A program made the position numbers and the translations under genes. Under the pieces are notes generated by a model. That model ran no database searches and was not told the DNA's origin. It was given only the letters and a program-made list of their open reading frames with translations. From assembly GCA_002083565.1 (NCBI GenBank), contig MSXM01000032.1, positions 1 to 15,796 on the forward strand: DNA of 15,796 bases. The letters are read 5' to 3'. The DNA comes from Nitrospira sp. ST-bin4. GTDB lineage: Bacteria > Nitrospirota > Nitrospiria > Nitrospirales > Nitrospiraceae. Shown here in pieces: positions 7,404-14,006 of the stretch. Position 1 is the stretch's first letter, and each line of letters opens with the position of its first letter.

Positions 7404-7440
7404 GTGACAAATTGTCACATTGTGATGGAGGCCCTGTCAA
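7402..7440 (-). promoter_or_regulatory. Promoter and palindromic operator of the mutagenesis operon
   Basis: A perfect 19-bp palindrome, ATGTGACAAATTGTCACAT, occupies 7402-7420 (two 9-bp arms around one A). On the minus strand a consensus -35 TTGACA lies at 7440-7435. After 18 bp a -10 GACAAT (4 of 6 matches) lies at 7416-7411, inside the palindrome. Transcription would start near 7404, immediately before ATG 7403. A repressor bound to the palindrome would block RNA polymerase, consistent with autoregulation by the XRE/S24 protein. It differs from the SOS boxes I know (CTG-N10-CAG and GAAC-N4-GTTC). Confidence 0.75.
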
Positions 7441-7485
7441 GACCTTGGAAGCACCGCCAATCGCGCCTTAACGTCTGACACTCCA

Positions 7486-7730
7486 ATGTCTTCCTCGCCC
7501 CCCCATCCACGCCTCCGTCATCTCAGGAATGTTGGATTGGCCTCAGACTTTGCAGTACACTTCTCACAGCACTGTGGTGAGGGGATAGAAACGGAGCTGC
7601 CAAGCGGTGCCTGCATCGTCGTCTTTGAGTGCGAACCGTGCCGCGTCGTTCTTCGCCCAAACCAGCCCGGAGGGCGACGGAGATTGTCCTGAAAGCAGAT
7701 TTGAGACCTCTTTTTAGACCCCGATGGTGT
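7486..7730 (+). pseudogene. Decayed small cysteine-rich protein (GDCCVFCSYG-type family)
   Basis: A 68-codon frame (7486-7692) contains HCGEGIETELPSGACIVVFE followed by CEPCRVVLRPNQPGG. By eye this resembles the family of small proteins with an N-terminal CPHCG, a middle ACQFFYEC..C..VLRP and an ending GDCCVFCSYG. The frame then runs into RRRLS and stops. One base over, the sequence reads EGDGDCPESRF (from 7670) and continues to a TAG near 7718, which looks like the displaced family ending. The first cysteine of the CxxC pair is also missing (SQHCG). I read this as a frameshifted, degenerating copy. There is no good ribosome binding site. The family match is from memory and needs a search; the alternative is a chance frame. 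Confidence 0.42.
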
Positions 7731-7757
7731 AACGATTTGATGAAAGGCTGGTGATCG

Positions 7758-8270
7758 ATGCGGCATGTGTTCTGTGTACTACTGTTGGTTCTGGCCAGTG
7801 CGGCAGGCACAAGTCTACCGTCCTTTGCAGCGGCAAACTCTCTTGAGGAGGCGGAATTTGCGTATGAGCGCGGTGAGTATACACAGGCGGCCCGCCTCTT
7901 CAGTCCTCTGGCGGAGCAGGGAGTCGCATCGGCCCAGTTCTATCTGGGCTTGATGCATGAAAAAGGACGAGGAGTCCGGCAGGACTACCCCACGGCACTG
8001 ACGTGGTTTCGTAAGGCGGCGGCGCAGGGCTACGCTGGTCCACAGAGCAATCTGGGCCTGATATACGAACGGGGCCGGGGCGTCCGGAAAGACCTGGTTC
8101 GCGCATTCATGTGGTATCACCTCGCCGGTGTGATGCTACCCGGCAATGACGGGAAGGCAGCCTTGGAGCGTCGAGACCAGCTGAGTTCACACATGACTGC
8201 CGCGCAGATCGAGCAGGCGCAGGAGCTGGCACGACGTTGTCAGCAGTCCCAGTTCAAGCAATGCGACTAG
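7758..8270 (+). CDS. Secreted Sel1-repeat (TPR-like) protein, 170 aa
   Basis: Residues 1-25 form a Sec signal peptide (MRHVFCVLLLVLASAAG... ending SFAAA). The mature part carries Sel1-like repeats. The first helix pair is EEAEFAYERGEYTQAARLF (about 30-48). Full repeats begin at ASAQFYLGLMHEKGRGV (about 57-73) and QSNLGLIYERGRGVRKD (about 95-111), each with the G-x-G-V turn and the AxxWF/AFMWY helix. A charged helical tail follows. Sel1 repeats are alpha-solenoids that mediate protein-protein contacts, here presumably in the periplasm. No partner can be named. ATG 7758 is chosen because the signal peptide starts there; the ribosome binding site is weak (AAAGG with long spacing). The gene appears monocistronic, with 221 nt to the next start. 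Confidence 0.85.
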   Translation: MRHVFCVLLLVLASAAGTSLPSFAAANSLEEAEFAYERGEYTQAARLFSPLAEQGVASAQFYLGLMHEKGRGVRQDYPTALTWFRKAAAQGYAGPQSNLGLIYERGRGVRKDLVRAFMWYHLAGVMLPGNDGKAALERRDQLSSHMTAAQIEQAQELARRCQQSQFKQCD

Positions 8271-8491
8271 ATCGGGATCCTTGCCGCGGGACAATGGATA
8301 CACAAGAAGCCATTGAGCCCATCAACCGGAGAAGTGCGCCGAGAAACAGCCACCCGCTTTTGTCGGACTAGAAAACCAGCTCATTTTTCAGTACACTCGC
8401 CTCCGATCATTTGCCGATACGGCCCTGTTGTTTGGCACCGGCAGCTCGCAGCGACTATTGCGTATCCGTCATCGCTTGTTTCTGGAGTAGC

Positions 8492-8902
8492 ATGGGACTT
8501 CTCAGTCGGCTCTTTAAAATACCGTCATTCGAAGGCGCGACGAATGCCCTGTTGGTTGAGCTGACCCTGCCTACCCTTACAGACGCTCAGCGCGCGGAGC
8601 TGAAAATCCGCGTCATCGAAGTCTTTCAAAAACTCGGCCCTCCCGATCTTTCTCCGGACGCTGCGCTGCTCGGTCTGAACCAGGCGTCGCGGCTCACCCA
8701 ATTGAACTTCCTGGCACTCGCGATGGACGAACTGGGATTCGATCCGCCGCTCAAGAAAGAAATTCTCTTCAAAGTACCGGATCCGTTCGACCCTAAGCTG
8801 GCGGATGAGCATACCCTGCGGGCGGTCGCCCGGCGCTTGAAGTGGAAACATGGCATCGAGGTCGGGATGGCTGTAGAGTCGATCAGCTTCGATACATGGT
8901 AG
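8492..8902 (+). CDS. Hypothetical protein, 136 aa
   Basis: I do not recognise this protein. The ATG at 8492 is preferred because GGAG (8484-8487) precedes it by four bases; the frame itself is open from 8411. It begins MGLLSRLFKIPSFEGATNALL, an amphipathic start without a cleavage site. Two helical stretches follow: LTDAQRAELKIRVIEVFQKLG, slightly over 20 residues in, and LTQLNFLALAMDELGFDPPL near residues 70-90. It ends HGIEVGMAVESISFDTW. Composition is that of a soluble, mostly helical cytoplasmic protein. The ompH promoter begins 24 nt after the stop, so the two genes are probably transcribed separately. Confidence 0.72.
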   Translation: MGLLSRLFKIPSFEGATNALLVELTLPTLTDAQRAELKIRVIEVFQKLGPPDLSPDAALLGLNQASRLTQLNFLALAMDELGFDPPLKKEILFKVPDPFDPKLADEHTLRAVARRLKWKHGIEVGMAVESISFDTW

Positions 8903-8925
8903 CACCATACCCACGTGACATTGGC

Positions 8926-8954
8926 TTGACAGGCCTCAACCGCCTGGCTATTCT
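8926..8954 (+). promoter_or_regulatory. Sigma-70-type promoter of the ompH-like gene
   Basis: A perfect -35 TTGACA (8926-8931), a 17-bp spacer and -10 TATTCT (8949-8954) predict a start near 8961. This gives a leader of about 31 nt before ATG 8992. Confidence 0.7.
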
Positions 8955-8991
8955 CCATCGATCGATACACTCTCTTTTGCAAGGAGTTTTC

Positions 8992-9543
8992 ATGCGAATT
9001 TCTGCTGTGCGAACACTGTGTGCCGTGGGGCTGTCGGCTTTGGCATTCTTGATGCTTGCACCGATCAGCCAGGCCTCTGAGCCGTTCAAGATGGGCGTGG
9101 TGGATCCCCAGTCCGTCCTGGAAAAGTCAAAGGCCGGGAAGAAAGCGCTTGAGGGATTGAAAGAATATGTGTCCATCAGACAAAAACTGCTGGCCAAGGA
9201 TGAAGAAGAGCTGCGCAATTACGAGAAACAGATCAAGGACCAGCTGCCCAAGCTCAGCGAAGCGGAGAAAAAAGACAAGGAAACGCAGTTCCGGGCAAAA
9301 ATTCAGGACTACCAGAAGCGCGCGCAGGAGTTCAATCAAGACCTACAGAAGAGACAGAAAGAGCTCGTCGATGAATACATGAAGAAGATCTCGGTGGCCA
9401 CCCAAACCACGGCTGAAAAGGGAGGCTTCTCGCTCGTCGTCGACAAAGGAAGCGAGCAGACCGTCAAAATCGTGATCTACAATAAAGACACCATCGATCT
9501 GACAGAACAGGTCGTCAAAGAGTTCGACCGGACGAATAAGTAA
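8992..9543 (+). CDS. OmpH/Skp-family periplasmic chaperone
   Basis: A protein of 183 residues, close to the usual Skp/OmpH length. Residues 1-29 form a signal peptide (MRISAVRTLCAVGLSALAF..., ending ISQAS). The mature protein begins with the family's first strand, KMGVVDPQSVLEKSKAGKKA (about 33-52). A long, highly charged coiled-coil region follows (about 55-140), then the closing strands FSLVVDKGSEQTVKIVIYN and DLTEQVVKEFD. Skp holds unfolded outer-membrane proteins in the periplasm on their way to the BAM complex. ATG 8992 is fixed by AAGGAG (8981-8986) and the signal peptide; upstream in-frame codons are not used. No bamA or lpxD neighbour is seen, unlike the usual skp context, so this may be a secondary or stand-alone homologue. 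Confidence 0.88.
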   Translation: MRISAVRTLCAVGLSALAFLMLAPISQASEPFKMGVVDPQSVLEKSKAGKKALEGLKEYVSIRQKLLAKDEEELRNYEKQIKDQLPKLSEAEKKDKETQFRAKIQDYQKRAQEFNQDLQKRQKELVDEYMKKISVATQTTAEKGGFSLVVDKGSEQTVKIVIYNKDTIDLTEQVVKEFDRTNK

Positions 9544-9558
9544 CACCACAGGCGTGCC

Positions 9559-9586
9559 GGCCGGTTATTCGATAGGATAACCGGCC
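9559..9586. terminator. Hairpin between convergent ompH-like and rhodanese genes
   Basis: A perfect 10-bp stem, GGCCGGTTAT / ATAACCGGCC, with an 8-nt loop lies 15 nt after the ompH-like stop and overlaps the end of the opposing rhodanese gene. It has no T-tract on either strand, so intrinsic termination is not certain. Its position between convergent genes is what suggests a terminator. Confidence 0.45.
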
Positions 9587-9930
9587 TCCCGCCACGCTCT
9601 GATCCCTCCGTCCATCGAGACCACATTGCCATACCCCATCTGCTGCAATGCGTCGGCAGCGAGCGCCGACCGAAACCCTCCACCGCAGTAGAGCACAATA
9701 GAGGCCTCTTTATCGGGGACGGCCGTCTCGATGTCGCGTTCGATAATCCCCTTGCCCAGATGCCGGGCTCCCCTGGCATGATCTTCGGCAAACTCATGAT
9801 CTTCGCGGATATCAATAAAGTGAAACCGCTCTCCCCGGTCGAACCGGGCTTTCACTTCTGCTGGCGTGCATTCCTTCACCCGCTGTTTTACACACTCCAC
9901 CAGCTGTAAAAACCCAGGATTGTGCTTCAT
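9565..9930 (-). CDS. Single-domain rhodanese (sulfurtransferase-like)
   Basis: A 121-residue single rhodanese domain. After an N-terminal helix (LQLVECVKQRVKECTPAEV) come the family's FHFIDIREDHEFAEDH (residues 37-52, CH2A-like) and the active-site loop YCGGGFRSALAA (81-92). Cys82 is the sulfur-carrying nucleophile and Arg87-Ser88 complete the usual C-x3-[GF]-R-S loop. It ends MDGGIRAWREAGYPIE, typical of the family. It should move sulfane sulfur from thiosulfate or persulfide to a thiol acceptor, in the cytoplasm. The start is supported by GAGGAG about 6 nt upstream. It lies 12 nt after the radical SAM gene and is probably cotranscribed with it, though no functional link is established. Confidence 0.9.
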   Translation of the reverse strand: MKHNPGFLQLVECVKQRVKECTPAEVKARFDRGERFHFIDIREDHEFAEDHARGARHLGKGIIERDIETAVPDKEASIVLYCGGGFRSALAADALQQMGYGNVVSMDGGIRAWREAGYPIE

Positions 9931-9942
9931 CGTAACTCCTCT

Positions 9943-10956
9943 TCAGAATAATGCTGTTTGCTCAACCCCCGGACGGCGAAAAGTGTCGGGAATCGCGCCA
10001 GCCTCGTCATCCGTGAAACCAGTGCGCCGCTTGACCACACTGAACAATTGCTCGATCATATCCCAATAGACCCCTGTCCCCGCATGCCGTCTAAAAAACT
10101 CGCCGTCGGTCATCGCGCCTCCCCTCACCTCACGCAGTCGAGCAATGATTTTTCCGATCCGATCGGGAAACGCTGCCTGCATACGCTCCAAAAACACCGG
10201 CTCAACACTACCGGACAGTCTCAGCAAGGTCGCACCAGCCGTCCTGGCCCCCGCTTGATACGCGCGCTCCAATAACACAGGAAGATCGCCATCGTTCAAA
10301 CCCGGAATCACAGGCGCGATCGAAATGCCCGTTGAAATTCCCGCATCCGCCAGCGCTTTCATGGCTTCAAACCGCTTGGCGATCGACGGCGCATGTGGCT
10401 CCACCTTGCGGGCGATCTCGTCCGAGGAAAAGGGAATGCTGAAGTACACACGAACCCATGCGTCCTGATTCAACCGTCTCAGCACATCAAGATCCCTCAG
10501 CACTAACACGCCCTTCGTGATAATGCCGACAGGGTTCCGATAGTCCGCGCACAATGACAGACAGGCTCTGGTCAGGCCATACGCGGCCTCCAACGGTTGA
10601 TAACAATCCGTATTCCCTGAAAAAACAATCAGCTCTCCCTGCCATGACGGTTTGTCGAATGCCCTCCGCAACAACAGCGGCGCATCCTCCTTGACGATAA
10701 TCTTACTGTCGAAATCCGTTCCGGCGCCGAAGCCCCAATACTCATGCGACGGCCTCGCAAAGCAATAGGCGCAGGCATGGAAACAGCCCCGGTAGGGATT
10801 CACACTCCAGCGGAACGGCAGGTCCGGGCTCTCGTTACGGCTCAAGATTTCACGAGTCTGATCTTCATAGACCATCACCGTGGCTCGAGAAGCCGGTTCC
10901 AGCAATTCCCGATGGTGAGAATCATACGGGTTCGGGGGATTTGAAATGACACGCAT
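9943..10956 (-). CDS. Radical SAM protein, SplB-like / PA0069 family
   Basis: A 337-residue protein. The iron-sulfur cluster motif is C-x3-C-x2-C at Cys58, Cys62 and Cys65, within NPYRGCFHACAYCFARPSHE (residues 53-72). That form is characteristic of the stand-alone SplB-like group often annotated as PA0069-family or Rv2578c-like. Further barrel motifs are IVFSGNTDCYQPLE and VGIITKGVLVLRDLD. These proteins resemble spore photoproduct lyase, but in non-spore-formers the substrate is unknown, so DNA repair is only a possibility. The family length is normal. AGGA lies about 8 nt before the ATG. It is divergent from serS with a 135-bp gap and is followed by the rhodanese gene 12 nt downstream. Confidence 0.9.
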   Translation of the reverse strand: MRVISNPPNPYDSHHRELLEPASRATVMVYEDQTREILSRNESPDLPFRWSVNPYRGCFHACAYCFARPSHEYWGFGAGTDFDSKIIVKEDAPLLLRRAFDKPSWQGELIVFSGNTDCYQPLEAAYGLTRACLSLCADYRNPVGIITKGVLVLRDLDVLRRLNQDAWVRVYFSIPFSSDEIARKVEPHAPSIAKRFEAMKALADAGISTGISIAPVIPGLNDGDLPVLLERAYQAGARTAGATLLRLSGSVEPVFLERMQAAFPDRIGKIIARLREVRGGAMTDGEFFRRHAGTGVYWDMIEQLFSVVKRRTGFTDDEAGAIPDTFRRPGVEQTALF

Positions 10957-11037
10957 GGCCCATCCTGCCCCGAAGCCCGGTCACTGTCAAATCCCTTCGG
11001 GGGCTCGATTTACCTCGACGGGCGGGCAGCGGTTTCG

Positions 11038-11085
11038 TTGACTCTCCCCAACTCCGATGCTAGATTCCAGACGCTTTTTGAAGGG
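11038..11085 (+). promoter_or_regulatory. Promoter and ribosome binding site of serS
   Basis: The -35 TTGACT (11038-11043), a 17-bp spacer and -10 TAGATT (11061-11066) predict a start near 11073. This gives a leader of about 19 nt carrying AAGGGTGA (11081-11088) before ATG 11092. Confidence 0.62.
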
Positions 11086-11091
11086 TGATTC

Positions 11092-12390
11092 ATGCACGAT
11101 CCAAAATATCTTCGGGACAATCTGGACTTCATTCGCACGTCGTTGGGACGGCGCGGACAGGATGTGGCTTGGGATGCTGTTCAGAAGCTCAGCGACGAAC
11201 GGCGGACCTTGACGACACAGGTCGAACAATTGAGGTCTGAGCTCAAGAAAGGCTCTGACGAGGTCGCGCGGCTCCGCCGGGCCAAAGAACCGGCCGAAGC
11301 TGCCATGGCAGCCATGAAAGGGCTGGGCGACCGCATCAAGGAGGTTGAAGACAATCTTCGGGGAGTTGAGGAAGCCCTGAGCGACCTTGCACTCCGGATC
11401 CCCAACCTTCCCCATCAGACGGTTCCACTCGGCAGCGATGCCTCCGACAATGTCGAGGTCCGTCGATGGGGCACGATCCCATCCTTCACGGCTCCAGCCA
11501 AACCACATTGGGAAATCGGGGAAGCGCTCGGCATTCTCGACTTTGATCGCGCAGCCAAGATCGCCGGAGCCAGGTTTGCCGTTCTCAGCGGCGCGGGGGC
11601 GCGTATGGAGCGGGCACTGATCAACTACATGCTCGATCTGCATACCGGCTCTCATGGATATCGGGAAGTCCTCCCCCCGTTACTGGTCAATCGACGGACC
11701 ATGACCGGGACCGGCCAACTACCCAAGTTTGAGGACGATCTCTTTCGCCTGCGGGATGAAGATTATTTCTTAATTCCGACTGCCGAAGTCCCGGTCACCA
11801 ATCTCCATCGCGAGGAAATCCTGAGCGAAGACCGCCTGCCCATTCGCTATACCGCGTATACTCCGTGCTTTCGACGCGAAGCAGGATCCTACGGAAAAGA
11901 CACCCGCGGCCTGATCCGCCTCCATCAATTCAACAAAGTAGAGCTGGTCGCCTTTTCCACTCCCGATCGCTCCTACGAGGAGCTGGAGCGGTTGACCGGA
12001 CATGCCGAATTCATCTTGCAAAGTCTGAATCTGCCCTATCGCGTCGTGACCTTGTGTACCGGCGATATGGGATTTTCCGCCACGAAGACCTATGACATTG
12101 AAGTGTGGCTACCGTCCCAGGGACAATATCGAGAAATTTCGTCGTGCAGTAACTTCGAATCCTTTCAAGCCAGACGGGCAAACATCAAGTATCGCCCGGC
12201 TGGCGGGAAAAAAGATGCGAAGGCTGAATTCGTCCATACATTAAACGGTTCCGGCCTCGCGGTCGGGCGAACGCTGGTCGCCATTCTTGAAAACTTTCAA
12301 CAACCGGACGGATCGGTATTGATTCCCGAAGCGCTTCACCCGTATATGGGGGGGATAAAGAAGATCCAACCTTGGCCTGATGGTTCATAG
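11092..12390 (+). CDS. serS: Seryl-tRNA synthetase
   Basis: A class II aminoacyl-tRNA synthetase of 432 residues, normal for bacterial SerRS. The N-terminal 105 residues form the two-helix coiled-coil arm that grips the long variable arm of tRNA-Ser (LSDERRTLTTQVEQLRSELK at about 33-52, returning through 75-100). The catalytic core has TAEVPVTNLH (230-239, serine pocket), class II motif 2 (CFRREAGSYGKDTRGLIR, 259-276) and motif 3 (NGSGLAVGRTLVAILENFQ, 385-403), ending IPEALHPYMGG. It charges tRNA-Ser, and also tRNA-Sec where present, with serine. A tRNA-Ser gene follows after 26 nt and is probably cotranscribed. No truncation or unusual residue was noticed. Confidence 0.98.
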   Translation: MHDPKYLRDNLDFIRTSLGRRGQDVAWDAVQKLSDERRTLTTQVEQLRSELKKGSDEVARLRRAKEPAEAAMAAMKGLGDRIKEVEDNLRGVEEALSDLALRIPNLPHQTVPLGSDASDNVEVRRWGTIPSFTAPAKPHWEIGEALGILDFDRAAKIAGARFAVLSGAGARMERALINYMLDLHTGSHGYREVLPPLLVNRRTMTGTGQLPKFEDDLFRLRDEDYFLIPTAEVPVTNLHREEILSEDRLPIRYTAYTPCFRREAGSYGKDTRGLIRLHQFNKVELVAFSTPDRSYEELERLTGHAEFILQSLNLPYRVVTLCTGDMGFSATKTYDIEVWLPSQGQYREISSCSNFESFQARRANIKYRPAGGKKDAKAEFVHTLNGSGLAVGRTLVAILENFQQPDGSVLIPEALHPYMGGIKKIQPWPDGS

Positions 12391-12416
12391 CTGTCTGCAG
12401 CGAGCACGCATGGTGC

Positions 12417-12506
12417 GGAGGGGTGACGGAGCGGTCGAACGTGCCGGTCTTGAAAACCGGAGATGGGGTAACTCATCCGCGAGTTCAAATCTCGCCCCCT
12501 CCGCCA
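12417..12506 (+). tRNA. tRNA-Ser (anticodon UGA)
   Basis: A complete 90-nt type II tRNA with encoded CCA. The acceptor stem is GGAGGGG/CCCCTCC, with discriminator G and CCA at 12504-12506. The anticodon stem is CCGGT/ACCGG with loop CTTGAAA, giving anticodon TGA, which reads UCA and probably other UCN codons. The long variable arm (ATGGG-GTAA-CTCAT) is diagnostic of tRNA-Ser. The T arm is GCGAG-TTCAAAT-CTCGC. It lies 26 nt after the serS stop, so the synthetase and its substrate are encoded together. Confidence 0.97.
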
Positions 12507-12611
12507 TATGTTGCCTCTGTTAGTCTCTGTCACATGGCGGACGTATCGTACATCCTGCTCGCGTGAAACCTCTGCAAAGAGACATGTTCGTCTGTCCGCA
12601 AGCGGAGGCGC

Positions 12612-13439
12612 ATGAAGATTTTACAAACATGCTGGCATTGGTTTTGGCGGCAGAGCAGGCTGAATAAGATCATCACTCTCGGGCTCTTCGCCGTTGCGGT
12701 TCCGTTTGTCCTCCCCACGGTCGTGTCCTGGTTCAGACCAACGATCATCAAGGTGGGGGTCGCGTTCTACACCTATGAACGTGCCTCTCTCTCTGAAGGC
12801 ACGACCACGACCTATTTTTTCGAGAAGCGGAATCTGGTCACAAATTGCAGTCTGCGCCGGATTGAAGAGACACAACCAAAGGGGCAAGCCCCAATAGCCA
12901 ATCCGCAATCATGGGTGATCCTCAAGCTCTTGCTGGAAAATGCCTCGGACCAGCCTATTACAGATCTTCGTCTGGGCGTCAGATCGCCGGCCCTGAGTCC
13001 TGCAACACAGCTGCTCACCTCGCCGAATGTAGACGCGACGGGCCACATGGATACGCCCTCACGCGACACCAGGCCTGCGTACATCATTTCCATCGCTGCC
13101 ATCGCCCCCGCAACCTCCACTGTCATTAGTTTGCAAACTCCAATCGACGATCGTCTACGACGATTTATCTATGAAGACCACCGGACAGTGACAGTTCAGG
13201 TGCCCTTTGTATCGGCAGACCAGTTTCGGGAATACCCACCGATTGTCGCCCGTACGAATGCGATTAAAATTTTGAATCGGGAGGGACTCTTGCGGACCGG
13301 AGACGGCAGGGAAGCCGATGAGACACTGACCACGACGCTGATGCAGCCCGATGATTCCGGTGCAAGCAATAAAGTCACACCATATCAGCTACTTCCAAAG
13401 TCTCGCACATGTTCTGAAGGGGAGGCAGGCGTGTGGTAG
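12612..13439 (+). CDS. Membrane-anchored hypothetical protein, 275 aa
   Basis: I do not recognise this protein. The N-terminus has basic residues and then one hydrophobic segment (IITLGLFAVAVPFVLPTVVSW, about residues 20-40), most likely an uncleaved anchor. The remaining ~235 residues would be periplasmic. This part is beta-rich, with ANPQSWVILKLLLENASDQP (about 96-115) and a stretch ending TDLRLGVRS, which resemble an immunoglobulin-like or fibronectin-like strand pattern for non-covalent assembly. That reading is weak inference. The C-terminal 40 residues are polar and low in structure. CGGAGG (12603-12608) precedes the ATG closely, by 3 nt. It stands alone between tRNA-Ser and the PilZ-like gene. 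Position just after a tRNA gene is compatible with acquisition, but I see no integrase or repeated tRNA end. Confidence 0.75.
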   Translation: MKILQTCWHWFWRQSRLNKIITLGLFAVAVPFVLPTVVSWFRPTIIKVGVAFYTYERASLSEGTTTTYFFEKRNLVTNCSLRRIEETQPKGQAPIANPQSWVILKLLLENASDQPITDLRLGVRSPALSPATQLLTSPNVDATGHMDTPSRDTRPAYIISIAAIAPATSTVISLQTPIDDRLRRFIYEDHRTVTVQVPFVSADQFREYPPIVARTNAIKILNREGLLRTGDGREADETLTTTLMQPDDSGASNKVTPYQLLPKSRTCSEGEAGVW

Positions 13440-13502
13440 AGATCCGCTATCTGCCTCAATCGTGATGGTCAACACCCTAGACTTTCAGCAATTCATACCC
13501 CG

Positions 13503-13560
13503 CTTTCGTTGGGTAGTTTTACCTGCCTAGAGGTATAGCAGAGACACCATTATTTATATT
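13503..13560 (+). promoter_or_regulatory. Shared activator-type promoter, copy 1 (PilZ-like gene)
   Basis: CTTTCGT (13503-13509) is followed 10 nt later by an inverted repeat, TACCTGCCTAGAGGTA (13520-13535), and 19 nt further by a -10-like TATATT (13555-13560). The repeat centre falls near -40 from the predicted start, the usual place for an activator overlapping the -35. The right half, AGAGGTA, matches the NarL heptamer pattern AKRRGTA. The same arrangement occurs at 14180 and 15332. A second inverted pair, TACCC...GGGTA, frames the CTTTCGT here only (13496-13515). Confidence 0.5.
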
Positions 13561-13603
13561 ATCCTCCATCCCGTCGCTGATTTCCTTCAACGGGAAGAAT
13601 GGC

Positions 13604-13957
13604 ATGTCATTTCAACTCCACCGTCAAGTCGCGATCAACTGTATTCTTTCCAGAGGGAGTGAAGGTCTTCAAGGAGAAGGCTGCGTATATGACCTCTCAA
13701 CCCCTCTCCAGCCGACGGCGGCTGCCGATACGTTGCAGCCCGGTGATCTTATCAAGCTCCACCTCTGGATACCCGATGAAGATTCCCGCATCTCTGTTAA
13801 TTTAGCGGAAGTGCAATGGGTGAAACCCAATTGCATCAAAGTCGATCTTCTCACTGTTGATCCTCCAGACCGGACTCGGCTCAATCAGTTTACCGCTTCG
13901 CAAAACACGTTATCCCGTGCCGACAACGCCACGAGCCAGGTCCTCATCTGGTTTTAG
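13604..13957 (+). CDS. PilZ-like domain protein, 117 aa
   Basis: A small one-domain protein. After a short basic N-terminus (HRQVAINCILS) comes GEGCVYDLSTPL (about residues 24-35), matching the second PilZ signature (D/N-x-S-x-x-G) with the final Gly missing. The beta-barrel pattern follows: PGDLIKLHLWIPDEDSRISV (46-65), NLAEVQWVKPNCIKVDL (66-82) and DPPDRTRLNQF. PilZ domains bind cyclic di-GMP, usually through an RxxxR near the N-terminus. That motif is not clearly present, so binding may be lost. ATG 13604 is taken as the start, with a modest GGGAAG upstream. The gene has its own upstream motif shared with the two downstream units, suggesting co-regulation. The domain call is by eye from the pattern of conserved positions. 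Confidence 0.62.
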   Translation: MSFQLHRQVAINCILSRGSEGLQGEGCVYDLSTPLQPTAAADTLQPGDLIKLHLWIPDEDSRISVNLAEVQWVKPNCIKVDLLTVDPPDRTRLNQFTASQNTLSRADNATSQVLIWF

Positions 13958-13982
13958 CCTCGATTTCACGCCAGCTTATCAC

Positions 13983-14006
13983 CCCTTCGACTAGGCTCAG
14001 GACGGG
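13983..14006. repeat. REP-like short repeat, degenerate
   Basis: The segment CCCTTCGACTAGGCTCAGGA (13983-14002), followed by CGGG, closely resembles the short intergenic repeat CCCTTCGAC-AAGCTCAGGACGAA that I recall as scattered through many bacterial genomes. The 5' half is well kept and the closing CGAA arm is lost. It sits in the intergenic gap after the PilZ-like gene, as such repeats usually do. Only one copy is present in the window, so the repeat nature rests on memory. Confidence 0.4.

Noticed and set aside
7404..7418. GTG at 7418 as start of the LexA-like repressor
   Set aside because: It lies inside the predicted -10 box and operator, and the HTH fold is complete from ATG 7403.
7486..7692. 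Reading the 68-codon frame as an intact gene
   Set aside because: The family ending appears in another frame and a key cysteine is missing, so I list it as a probable pseudogene.
8294..8371. 25-codon plus-strand frame after the Sel1 gene
   Set aside because: No ribosome binding site and too short to distinguish from chance.
10969..10990. TTGACA-17-CAGGAT as promoter of the radical SAM gene
   Set aside because: The -10 matches only three of six positions, so I do not list it.
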